Assembly: GCF_001402915.1 (NCBI RefSeq)
Contig: NZ_CP012945.1
Coordinates: 2,581,501-2,645,500 of the forward strand
Length of the DNA stretch: 64,000 bases
Direction: 5' to 3'
Origin: Devosia sp. A16
GTDB lineage: Bacteria > Pseudomonadota > Alphaproteobacteria > Rhizobiales > Devosiaceae
Both the position numbers and the translations under genes were made by a program. The notes beneath the pieces are model-generated. The model was not told where the DNA came from. It worked only from the letters and a program-made list of their open reading frames with translations, and ran no database searches. Shown here in pieces: positions 9,423-17,042 of the stretch (position 1 is its first letter; the number at the start of each line of letters is the position of its first letter).

Positions 9423-10349
9423 ATGGAGATCACCGTAGGTATCGACGTGAGCAAGGACCGGCTGGATGTGTTCGTGCATCCGTCCGGAGAACGGTTGGCC
9501 GTGGACAATGAGGCGGCCGGGATCGAGGTGCTGGTGGCGCGGTTGCGGGCCATCGGAGCCGACGGCATCGGGCTGGAAGGCACCGGCGGGCTCGAGAAGC
9601 TGGCGGTGGCCGAACTGGCGGCGGCCGGGTTGCCGGTACTGGTGCTCAACCCCGCGCAGGTGCGGCACTATGCACAGGCGGAAGGTAAGCGGGCCAAGAC
9701 CGATCGCATCGACGCAGCGGTGATCGCCCGGTTCCTTGCCGCCACCAAGCCCCAGTTGCGCCCGCTGGCCGATGCCGAAACGGTACTGCTCGGCGAACTG
9801 ATGGCGCGACGCCGGCAACTGGTCGGCATGCTGGTCGCCGAGAAGAACCGACACGCCCGCGCTGCGGGCCGGATCAAAACCAGCATCGCTCGCATCATCA
9901 AGGCGCTGAACGACGAACTGGCATCCCTCGACGACGACCTCGACACCGCCATCCGCAGCTCGCCGGCCTGGCGCCATAAGGAGAACCTGCTGGCGTCGGT
10001 TCCCGGCGTCGGCAAGATCATCTCCCGCACGCTGATGGCCGAACTGCCCGAACTGGGCCAGCTCGATCGGCGCACCATCGCAGCGCTGTGCGGCCTGGCT
10101 CCCTTCACCCGCCAGTCCGGTCGATGGCGTGGCAATAGCATGATCGCAGGCGGCCGACCCGAACCCCGGGCCGCGCTCTTCATCGGCGCCCTCGTCGCAG
10201 CCCGTCACAACCCGGTGTTCAAAGCCTTCACCAACCGTCTCATCGAAGCCGGAAAACCAAAACGCGTCGCCCTCATCGCCTGCGCTCGAAAACTCCTCAC
10301 CATCCTCAACGCCATCATTCGGGACAACAAGCCATGGCAAACCGCTTGA
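9423..10349 (+). CDS. IS110-family transposase (DEDD recombinase)
   Basis: A 308-residue RNA-guided recombinase. The N-terminal RuvC-like DEDD domain shows D8 (GIDVSKD), E52 (LEGTG), D94 and D97 (KTDRIDA). The C-terminal Transposase_20 domain has the helix-hairpin segment ASVPGVGKI and the probable catalytic serine S232 in RQSGRWRG. ATG at 9423 follows GGGAGG; longer readings would run into the structured left end and are not favoured. It is clearly diverged from the transposase at 24996-25934. All key residues are intact, so it may be active. Confidence 0.93.
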   Translation: MEITVGIDVSKDRLDVFVHPSGERLAVDNEAAGIEVLVARLRAIGADGIGLEGTGGLEKLAVAELAAAGLPVLVLNPAQVRHYAQAEGKRAKTDRIDAAVIARFLAATKPQLRPLADAETVLLGELMARRRQLVGMLVAEKNRHARAAGRIKTSIARIIKALNDELASLDDDLDTAIRSSPAWRHKENLLASVPGVGKIISRTLMAELPELGQLDRRTIAALCGLAPFTRQSGRWRGNSMIAGGRPEPRAALFIGALVAARHNPVFKAFTNRLIEAGKPKRVALIACARKLLTILNAIIRDNKPWQTA

Positions 10350-10366
10350 CCAGCAACACAGTCGCT

Positions 10367-10460
10367 CCCCCCTCAAAGGGGAGGTGGGCCGCTGCCTGTG
10401 ATCTGCGAGTGCCCAACGCTGGATCGGCACCCTCCCCTTGACGGGGAGGGATGGGGTGGG
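10367..10460. repeat. Right part of the palindromic repeat split by IS110 copy 1
   Basis: This starts CCCCCCTCAAAGGGGAGGTGG and contains a second stem, CCCTCCCC TTGAC GGGGAGGG. It fills the gap between the IS and the end of uxuA. Confidence 0.7.
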
Positions 10461-10498
10461 GTGTGCAGCGCGCTCGATGTTGAAGCAGGCAGCGGGCG

Positions 10499-11548
10499 TC
10501 AAGCCTTGCCCAGAAACTCCGCCATGCGGATCAGCCCCTGCATGTAGCCGATGGCATGCGAGCGGCCGCGGTGGTTCCAGTCGCTGTCGCCGTCCATCTT
10601 GGGCACGTGGTCGTCGAGCAGGAAGCCGTCGAAACCGTTCTTGGCGAGCAGCACGATGACTTCCGCCGGATCGAAATTGCCGTCGCCGATGAAGCACTCG
10701 ACGAAGTTCGGCACCGAGCCCTTCACATCGCGGAAATGGATGTAGGAAATGCGCCCCTTGGGAGCGAAATACTCGATCATCTCGGTGACGTTCTGCTTGC
10801 CGCCTTCCATCTCCGAGCAGCAGCCGAGGCAGAGATCGAGCGTCCAGGCCTCCGAGCGGCCAACCAGGTCATAGGCCTTCTTGAAGTTCTCGGGCTTGTA
10901 GAACAGCCGCGCCACGCCGCCCAGCATCGGCACCGGCGGGTCGTCGGGATGCAGCGCCAGCTTCAGCCCTTCTTCCTCGGCCACCGGCAGCACCGCCTTC
11001 ATGAAATACTCGTAGTTGCTCCACATCTGCGCTTCGGTGATCAGCGGGCCGTCCTTGCCGAACAGCGGCATCGAGGAGGCGCGGCCCAGCGTCGTCGGCA
11101 TGAACGAGCGCAGCAGCTCGAGGTTGTCGATATTGGCTTCGACCACCGCCATGTCGAACTGGCGGGCCACGGCGCCGCCGCGGGTCGCCGCGTCGCGCTT
11201 GGTGGTCCACACCGAATTGGGCATGAAGTGCAGGCCCAGCACCGGAATGCCGGCGCGCGCCACGGCGCGGATCGTATGCTGGTAGTTCTCGATCTGCTCG
11301 TCGCGGCCGTCGAGCCCCATCATCGCCTTGTGGTAGAAATGCGTGGGGACGTTCTCGATCGCCTCGAACTTGAGGCCCGCAGCTTCCACCTGGTCGACCA
11401 GCGCCCGAACATCCTTCTGTTCCCAGCGGCTGTCGCCGGGCAGCGTCGGGTTGTTCATCTGCAACCCGGTGGCGCCGATCTGCGCCGCAAAGCGGAGCCG
11501 TTCTTCGCTCAGTTCGTGGAACTGGCCTACCGCAACCCTGATACCCAT
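10499..11548 (-). CDS. uxuA: Mannonate dehydratase UxuA
   Basis: A 349-residue TIM-barrel enzyme converting D-mannonate to 2-keto-3-deoxygluconate, the last step before KDG kinase in the Ashwell hexuronate pathway. The family's metal ligands occur in order: His in LALHPDDPP, Cys in LDLCLGC, His in YIHFRDVKG, and Asp in LLDDHVPKMDGD. It is the last gene of a minus-strand run SBP-permease-permease-uxuA, suggesting that the transporter imports a glucuronide or hexuronate-derived compound. It is unrelated in fold class to the enolase-superfamily ManD at 4312. Confidence 0.93.
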   Translation of the reverse strand: MGIRVAVGQFHELSEERLRFAAQIGATGLQMNNPTLPGDSRWEQKDVRALVDQVEAAGLKFEAIENVPTHFYHKAMMGLDGRDEQIENYQHTIRAVARAGIPVLGLHFMPNSVWTTKRDAATRGGAVARQFDMAVVEANIDNLELLRSFMPTTLGRASSMPLFGKDGPLITEAQMWSNYEYFMKAVLPVAEEEGLKLALHPDDPPVPMLGGVARLFYKPENFKKAYDLVGRSEAWTLDLCLGCCSEMEGGKQNVTEMIEYFAPKGRISYIHFRDVKGSVPNFVECFIGDGNFDPAEVIVLLAKNGFDGFLLDDHVPKMDGDSDWNHRGRSHAIGYMQGLIRMAEFLGKA

Positions 11549-11582
11549 AATTGTCTTCCCAGTTAGAAATACTGTCCGTGTG

Positions 11583-11690
11583 TCACCGGGTCATTCCCGC
11601 GAAAGCGGGAACCTCCGTTTGCTGTCCGCCGAGCCCGTGGCCCAAACAGGGATTCCCGCCTTCGCAAGAATGACGCCGTGGGTACGGTTG
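11583..11690. repeat. Palindromic intergenic repeat (type B)
   Basis: It begins GGGTCATTCCCGCGAAAGCG and closes with GGGATTCCCGCCTTCGC then AAGAATGAC, so its outer ends are inverted (GTCATTC / GAATGAC). Relatives lie at 48238 and 58886. It sits between the permease gene and uxuA, inside the presumed operon. Confidence 0.7.
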
Positions 11691-11700
11691 GTCCGAGGCC

Positions 11701-12585
11701 TCATCCCTTGACCGATCCCTCGGTCATGCCCGCGACCATGAAGCGTTGGGCGACGAAGTAGAGGATCATCAGCGGCACCGACGAGATGGCGGCGCCGGCC
11801 ATCAGCGGCCCCCAGGGGAGGACGTCGGAGGTGATGAGATAGTTGAGCGCCAAGGGCGCGGTGCGTACGCTTTCCGAGGTGGTCAATACCAGCGCGAACA
11901 GCAGCTCGTTCCACGCTCCGGTGAAGGTGAAGATGGCAACCGCGGCAAGCCCGGGAGCCGAGAGCGGCAGGGTGATCCTCAGCAGCGCGCCGAAGCGGGT
12001 CAGCCCATCGATCATCCCCTGTTCTTCCAGTTCGCGCGGCACGCCGCGGAAATAGCCCTGCAGCAGCCAGGTGGAGAGCGGCAGCGAGAAGGTGAGGTAG
12101 ACGAGGATCAGCCCGGTGAGCGAGTTGCCCAGCTTCAGCTGCGCCATGACGATCGACAGCGGAATGAACAGCAGTGAGCCGGGGGTGAGATAGGCGAAGA
12201 GGATCAGTCGGCCGATGATGCCACGGAAACGATAGCGGAACCGCACCATCGAATAGGCGGCGAAAGACGAGATGATCACCGAGATGACGGTGACGGTAGA
12301 GGCGACGATGAAGCTGTTGCGGATCGACAGCAGGAACTGCCCGTCGGCGAGCAGCTTCTCGAAGTTGGCGAGGCTGAAGCGCGACGGCCAGAGCGAGGGC
12401 ACCCGGAGGATGTCGCGCGGCAGCTTCAACGAGGTCGCCAGCATCCAGTAGATCGGGAACAGCACCAGGATGACCGCGATGAGCAAGGCGGCATAGCTCA
12501 GCAGCCGGCCGGTCAGGACCCGGCGACGGGCTGCGGCGCCGGCATTGGCGGGCGCGGCGCTGGCGACTTCGGCGAGGCTGGCCAT
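11701..12585 (-). CDS. Carbohydrate ABC transporter permease, MalG type
   Basis: A 294-residue inner-membrane subunit with six predicted helices. The EAA loop contains EEQGMIDGLTRFGALLRITLP, here with the variant EEQ in place of EQA. The start ATG shares one base with the stop of the preceding permease (TAATG), so the pair is coupled. It belongs to the importer whose binding protein is encoded at 13759-15087. No ATPase gene accompanies the set, so a shared MalK-type ATPase, possibly the one at 1780-2877, would have to power it. Confidence 0.93.
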   Translation of the reverse strand: MASLAEVASAAPANAGAAARRRVLTGRLLSYAALLIAVILVLFPIYWMLATSLKLPRDILRVPSLWPSRFSLANFEKLLADGQFLLSIRNSFIVASTVTVISVIISSFAAYSMVRFRYRFRGIIGRLILFAYLTPGSLLFIPLSIVMAQLKLGNSLTGLILVYLTFSLPLSTWLLQGYFRGVPRELEEQGMIDGLTRFGALLRITLPLSAPGLAAVAIFTFTGAWNELLFALVLTTSESVRTAPLALNYLITSDVLPWGPLMAGAAISSVPLMILYFVAQRFMVAGMTEGSVKG

Positions 12586-13493
12586 TATTCCTCCCTCCGC
12601 ATCATCAGCGAGGTGGCAAAGAGCACGAGGATGGCGAGCACCGGCAGCATGTAGACCGAGACGGCGGCGGCTTCGCCGATGCGCTGCGTCTGCATGCCGA
12701 AATAGGCGAGCACCGGAAACACCATGGTGGCATCCGACGGCCCACCGGCGGTAAGCAGCCAGACATGCTCGAAGCCGTTGGCGGTCCAGATCGAGCTCAA
12801 TAGCGTCGTGACGATGATCACCGGCAGGATCGACGGGATGGTGACGTTCCAGAAGCGCTGCCAGGTATTGGCGCCGTCGACGATCGCGGCTTCGTAGAGT
12901 TCCTTGGGCACCGACTGCAGCGCCGCGAGGATCGAGATGAACCAGAACGGAAAGCCGCGCCACACCGAGGCGATGATCACCGAAGCCATGGCGGTGTTAC
13001 GGGTGCCGAGCCAGTCGACGGTGCCGGTATAGAGGCCGGTCTGGTTGAGGATCAGGTTTATGCCGCCACCGATCGGCTGGTACAGCACGCGCCAGGTGAG
13101 AAAGGCGACGAAAGCCGGCATCGCCCAGGGCAGCATGAGGAAGGAGCGGAAGAGGCCGCGCCCTGGCAGGTTCTGGTGCACCAGCAGCGCGAGGCCGAGG
13201 CCGATCACCAGCTTCAGCGCATCCGACACCAGCACGATGACGATGGTGTTGCGGATCGCTGCCCAGAAGGTCGCGGTGCCGGCGAGATACTCGAAGTTCT
13301 TGAAGCCGACGAAGTTGCCGGCGCTGCCGATCACCATGTCGGTGAACGACACCCAGATGGCAAAGAAGAACGGATAGGCCACCAGCCCCAGGATCAGCAG
13401 CACCACCGGCGCCACCAGCGCATAGGCGAACAGCTTGAGTTTCAGGCCGCTGCCGAGGCGGCGGCGGGGAGGGCCCGCATCAGAAATGGTCAT
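12585..13493 (-). CDS. Carbohydrate ABC transporter permease, MalF type
   Basis: A 302-residue inner-membrane subunit partnering the MalG-type permease. The EAA loop reads EAAIVDGANTWQRFWNVTIP, very close to the canonical motif. The N terminus is short and cytoplasmic, with the first helix near residues 22-45. A 265-base gap holding a palindromic repeat separates it from the binding-protein gene; such repeats often lower expression of membrane genes relative to the binding protein, which is inference here. Confidence 0.94.
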   Translation of the reverse strand: MTISDAGPPRRRLGSGLKLKLFAYALVAPVVLLILGLVAYPFFFAIWVSFTDMVIGSAGNFVGFKNFEYLAGTATFWAAIRNTIVIVLVSDALKLVIGLGLALLVHQNLPGRGLFRSFLMLPWAMPAFVAFLTWRVLYQPIGGGINLILNQTGLYTGTVDWLGTRNTAMASVIIASVWRGFPFWFISILAALQSVPKELYEAAIVDGANTWQRFWNVTIPSILPVIIVTTLLSSIWTANGFEHVWLLTAGGPSDATMVFPVLAYFGMQTQRIGEAAAVSVYMLPVLAILVLFATSLMMRREE

Positions 13494-13518
13494 GTCGTCG
13501 TTCCATCTTCGAGAAAGG

Positions 13519-13675
13519 CCCCCTCACCCGGATCGCTATGCGATCCGACCTCTCCCCCAAGGGAGAGGTGGTGTGGTGGCTCGATCGCGCCCCATCGCAC
13601 CTCTCCCTTGGGGACGCGGTAGCGCCCCGAGGGGGAGAGGTCGGCGCGTCAGCGCCGGGTGAGGGGGCCTTCTGC
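13519..13675. repeat. Palindromic intergenic repeat (type A)
   Basis: Long inverted repeat: CCCCCTCACCC near the left end pairs with GGGTGAGGGGG near the right end, with internal CTCTCCC / GGGAGAG stems. It lies between the binding-protein and permease genes of the same operon. Confidence 0.8.
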
Positions 13676-13758
13676 CTCGCCTTCAACTCAACAAAGCTTT
13701 CCAAAAACACCCGCGGATGGCCCCGGGAGGAACCATCCGCGGCAGGGAGGAACGTTGA

Positions 13759-15087
13759 TCAGTACTTGTCGTAGATCGCCTGGCCCTGGGCCTGCGCCTC
13801 GGCGATCGCCTTGTCGAAGTCCCAGCCATCCACCACCACGCGCTGCGCCAGCTTGGGGATCAGGAAGTTCGAGCCGAAATCGGCGAAGGCGGCGTTGTTG
13901 ACGTCCGGGTAGGCCGGGGCCGTGCCGTTCTTGGCGAGGCCGAGGAGGCCGACGAGGATGGTGTTGGTGCCGTCGAACGCCTGCAGCTTTTCCTGCGCCT
14001 GGAGCACCGGGCCGTAAATCGCCACGTTGAAATAGGCGTTCATGAACTCTGGGCTTGAGAGGTGTTCGAGCAGCGCCTTGGCCTCGTCCTGCACCGGACT
14101 CGCCTTGGTGATGGCGCGCACCTGCACGTCGATCGGCGAGATGATGCCCTTGGGCCCGCCCGGCAGCGGTGAGAAGGCACTGGCTTCGAACAGCTCCGGA
14201 TCGTCCTTCTTGGCGGCGATGCCGACCGAGCCGGTATTGGCGATGAAGCCGGCCTGGCCCGAGAGATACGCCTGGTTGTCGCCGGCGCCGTCCCAGGTGG
14301 TGTTGCCGGGCGAGAACAGCCCCTTGTCCCAGGCATTCTTCAGCCAGGTCAGCCACAGCCGGGTCTCGGGCGTATCGAGCGTCACCTTCTTGCCGGCGTC
14401 GTCGGCGATGCGGCCGCCGAACGACTGCAGCACCGCGACCTGCAGGTTGGCGTCGCCGACATTGGAGAGCGCCAGGCCGAGCCCGGAAACCGGCGCCTTG
14501 TTGATGGCTTCCGCTTGCGTCACCAGTTCGTCCCAGGTCTTGGGCGCTTCGGTGAAGCCGGCCGGCTCGAGCAGATCCTTGCGCCGCAGCAACAGGTTGC
14601 CGTTGACGCCGAACGGGATGCCGACGCGGGCAATGCCGCCATCCGCCGTGAGATCGGTTGCGGTATCGGGGCCCTGGAACCAGCCACCCTGCGCGTCGCC
14701 GATCTTCTTGTAGAGATCGCCCAGGTCGGAGAACTGGCTCTGCCGCGCCAGGAGGCGCGCCAGGCCGAGGCCCATGTCGAGCGCATCCGGCATGGTGTTG
14801 GACGAGACCGCCGCCGAGACCTTCTGGGTGGTCTCGTTCTGGTTGATCATCACCACTTCGGTGGCGACGCCATTGGCCGCCCCCCAGGCGGTGATGGTGT
14901 CGCTGAGCAGCTTGTTGGCATCGTCCGAAAAGATCAGGCCGCCCCAGTAGGTGAGCTTCTTGCCCTGCGCGATGGCGGGCATCGGGAAGCTGCTGGCGGC
15001 AGCAAGCGCCAGGCCGCTGGCAGCGGTCGTCAGCACGCGGCGGCGCGACCAGCCGCTGGGCTTCTGGGTATCGGATGATTTGGTCAT
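13759..15087 (-). CDS. Extracellular sugar-binding protein of ABC importer (Tat-type signal)
   Basis: A 442-residue family-1 solute-binding protein that would deliver a carbohydrate to the permeases at 11701-13493. The N terminus has a twin-arginine motif (SRRRVLTTAASG) followed by a hydrophobic stretch and a probable cleavage site after PAIA (AIA-QG), so export by Tat is likely. Start ATG at 15087 has GGAGGAG five bases upstream. It is the first gene of the operon, transcribed divergently from the GntR gene at 15347. Confidence 0.93.
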   Translation of the reverse strand: MTKSSDTQKPSGWSRRRVLTTAASGLALAAASSFPMPAIAQGKKLTYWGGLIFSDDANKLLSDTITAWGAANGVATEVVMINQNETTQKVSAAVSSNTMPDALDMGLGLARLLARQSQFSDLGDLYKKIGDAQGGWFQGPDTATDLTADGGIARVGIPFGVNGNLLLRRKDLLEPAGFTEAPKTWDELVTQAEAINKAPVSGLGLALSNVGDANLQVAVLQSFGGRIADDAGKKVTLDTPETRLWLTWLKNAWDKGLFSPGNTTWDGAGDNQAYLSGQAGFIANTGSVGIAAKKDDPELFEASAFSPLPGGPKGIISPIDVQVRAITKASPVQDEAKALLEHLSSPEFMNAYFNVAIYGPVLQAQEKLQAFDGTNTILVGLLGLAKNGTAPAYPDVNNAAFADFGSNFLIPKLAQRVVVDGWDFDKAIAEAQAQGQAIYDKY

Positions 15088-15275
15088 GGGCTCTCCTCCA
15101 AGATGAGCTCGTTTTGCGGCTTGGCGATGCGGACGATGCCGGACTGACCGCCGGACGATCAGGCATTCGGTTGGTCGGTCCGCCTCCCCGTGGGGTCCCG
15201 ATTGAGTCCGAGCGGATAGGGCCCAAACGGCCCGTTCGCTCACAGTTTTCCCGCAGCGCCGACTATTAAATATAT

Positions 15276-15291
15276 TTATTAGCGCTATTAA
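15276..15291. promoter_or_regulatory. AT-rich near-palindrome in divergent promoter region, candidate GntR operator
   Basis: TTATT-AGCGCT-ATTAA is a near-perfect inverted repeat inside an AT-rich patch (15262-15302) that stands out from its GC-rich surroundings. It lies between the binding-protein operon and the GntR gene, where promoters for both directions are expected. Confidence 0.5.
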
Positions 15292-15346
15292 GAGCGTATT
15301 ATGGCCGTCGAACGGCTGTCAATCTGCCATTGGCTAGGAGAAAAGG

Positions 15347-15997
15347 ATGAGGGGTGAGATCGAGAATGCGGGCTACGCCGCGTTCTTTGACGCTCTCATC
15401 GCCGGCAAGCTGAAGCTCGGCCAGACCCTGACGCAGGAGGAACTGTGCAAGGTGCTGGGGCTTTCGCTGTCGCCGATGCGCGAGACCACCACCCTGCTCG
15501 AAGCCGAGGGGCTGATCACCGTCCGCCGGAAGGTGGGGATCACCATCTTCTATCCGGATGTGAAATTCGTCGGAAACTGCTTTCAGTTCCGCGGCTTGCT
15601 CGAACGCGAGGGGCTGCGCAAGTTCGCCCAGACCGTCACTCCCGCCTGGATCGATGCAATGCGTGACGAACATTACGACATCATCGACTTCGTCCGCCAG
15701 ACCAACGACATGGAGCGCTACCGCGTGCCGGTGAAGCTGCTGGAGCGGAAGTTCCACGATACCTTCGTCGCGGCCTTCGAGAACGACCAGATCAGCGTCA
15801 ACTACGCGCGCCTGACCCAGAAGATGTACCTGCTGCGCCTGCACAACCTCAACGCCGTCGGGCCGGCCAACACCGTGACCTCGATGGAGGAGCACCTGGT
15901 GATCATCGACGCGCTGAAGGCCGGCGATGTCGAGGCCGCCTGCGACGGACTCGATCGGCACCTGCAGGGCGTGCTGCACCGCGTGCTGACGACATAG
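15347..15997 (+). CDS. GntR-family transcriptional regulator (FadR/FCD-like)
   Basis: A 216-residue regulator. The N-terminal winged helix-turn-helix (residues 1-65) contains TQEELCKVLGLSLSPMRETT, with the S-PMRE segment typical of GntR recognition helices. The C-terminal all-helical effector domain follows, with His and Asp/Glu residues (RKFHDTF, EEHLVIIDAL) that in FCD domains bind a metal and an organic-acid ligand. It is transcribed away from the binding-protein operon ending in uxuA, so it probably senses a uronate pathway intermediate. Confidence 0.9.
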   Translation: MRGEIENAGYAAFFDALIAGKLKLGQTLTQEELCKVLGLSLSPMRETTTLLEAEGLITVRRKVGITIFYPDVKFVGNCFQFRGLLEREGLRKFAQTVTPAWIDAMRDEHYDIIDFVRQTNDMERYRVPVKLLERKFHDTFVAAFENDQISVNYARLTQKMYLLRLHNLNAVGPANTVTSMEEHLVIIDALKAGDVEAACDGLDRHLQGVLHRVLTT

Positions 15998-16016
15998 CGC
16001 GAACTTATGGTGGCTG

Positions 16017-16075
16017 CCTTCTCCCACAAGGAGAAGGCGATGGAGTCGCAAGCTCCGAGCATCTCACTCCCCCGG
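16017..16075. repeat. Short palindromic repeat fragment (type A related)
   Basis: CCTTCTCC CACAA GGAGAAGG forms a clean stem-loop, followed by GGAGTCGCAAGCTCC, a second small stem. It lies just after the GntR gene and could also act in transcript ending. Confidence 0.55.
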
Positions 16076-16095
16076 AAGTCGAATCTCGGTCCCCG

Positions 16096-16124
16096 TTGAC
16101 AACGACGGTCACCGGCGTTTAGCT
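16096..16124 (+). promoter_or_regulatory. Candidate sigma-70-type promoter for the ribose-type ABC operon
   Basis: TTGACA (16096-16101) is followed after 17 bases by TTAGCT (16119-16124), 64 bases before the ATPase start. The -35 match is perfect and the -10 weak. Confidence 0.45.
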
Positions 16125-16143
16125 GTCCCCAATATGAAACGCT

Positions 16144-16161
16144 CGTTCCAGATGCGGAACG
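16144..16161. promoter_or_regulatory. Inverted repeat, candidate IclR-type operator
   Basis: CGTTCC AGATGC GGAACG is a perfect 6-6-6 palindrome between the candidate promoter and the first gene of the importer operon. IclR-family proteins bind short palindromes of this general type, and an IclR gene lies in the same cluster at 21662. Confidence 0.5.
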
Positions 16162-16187
16162 CACGACGAGCGATCCGGAGGAAGCTC

Positions 16188-16991
16188 ATGAGTGACGAGG
16201 CGCTCTCGCCTGTCCTTGCGGCACGCAACATCTCGCGTCATTTCGGTGCCGTGGTGGCGCTCGCCGATGCGTCGCTGACGCTGCGGCCGCGCGAGGTGGT
16301 TGGCCTGGTCGGCGACAATGGCGCCGGCAAGTCGACGCTCTTGAAGATCCTGTCGGGCATCGTCACCCCGTCCGGCGGCGACATCGTCATCGATGGCAGG
16401 CCCGTGGCGCTGAAGCGCGCCCAGGACGCCATGGATGCGGGGATCGAGACGGTCTACCAGGACCTGGCGCTGGTCGACACCATGTCGGCCTACCAGAACG
16501 TCTATCTCGGCCGCGAGGAGCTCTCGAAGAACCCGCTGGCCCGGCTGTTCAACCTCGTCGACGACCGCCGGATGCGCGATCGCGCGCGTGAGGTGCTCGA
16601 CATGCTCAAGGTGAAGATCCCCTCGATCAACGTCTCGGTGAAGGGCATGTCGGGCGGCCAGCGCCAGTGCCTCGCCATCGCCCGGGCGCTGCTCTGGGGC
16701 CGCCGCATCGTCATCCTCGACGAGCCGACCGCGGCGCTCGGGGTGCGCGAAACCGGCCAGGTGCTCGAGGTGATCCGCGACCTGCGCCAGCACGACGTCT
16801 CGGTGATCATCGTCAGCCACAACATGCAGCAGCTGATGAGCGTTGCCGACCGCATCACCGTGATGCGGCTCGGTCGCTCGATCGCCACCCGCACCGTCAA
16901 GGACACCGAGGTCAACGAGATCGTCGGTTTGATCACCGGCGCCATTCCGGGCGACTCGCCCGAAGCGCGCGCCGCCCAGGCAGCGGCCTGA
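16188..16991 (+). CDS. Sugar ABC transporter ATP-binding protein, single-domain (FrcA type)
   Basis: A 267-residue ATPase of the ribose/fructose (CUT2) importer class. It has Walker A GDNGAGKST, signature MSGGQRQC, Walker B IVILDEPTAALG and switch His in VSHNMQQ. Most CUT2 systems use a 500-residue double ATPase such as RbsA; this has a single nucleotide-binding domain like FrcA, and must work as a homodimer. ATG at 16188 is chosen because GGAGGAAG precedes it by three to ten bases; an upstream ATG lies inside the palindrome. Confidence 0.93.
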   Translation: MSDEALSPVLAARNISRHFGAVVALADASLTLRPREVVGLVGDNGAGKSTLLKILSGIVTPSGGDIVIDGRPVALKRAQDAMDAGIETVYQDLALVDTMSAYQNVYLGREELSKNPLARLFNLVDDRRMRDRAREVLDMLKVKIPSINVSVKGMSGGQRQCLAIARALLWGRRIVILDEPTAALGVRETGQVLEVIRDLRQHDVSVIIVSHNMQQLMSVADRITVMRLGRSIATRTVKDTEVNEIVGLITGAIPGDSPEARAAQAAA

Positions 16992-17042
16992 GGCACAAGC
17001 CTCGGCCCATCAGACTACGTTCGCAAAGGGAGGAGACCTATC

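Larger units (their letters stand above)
9246..10366 (+). mobile_element. IS110-family insertion element, copy 1
   Basis: About 1.12 kb. The left end begins TGTAACTTGG after a CT dinucleotide (9244-9245); the right end finishes ACACAGTCG-CT (10365-10366). The second element in this window has the same end pattern (CT-TGTA... and ...ACACGGTTG-CT), which supports both boundaries. As expected for IS110, there are no terminal inverted repeats and no target duplication beyond the CT core. It is inserted in a palindromic repeat between dmeR and uxuA and breaks no gene. Confidence 0.85.
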
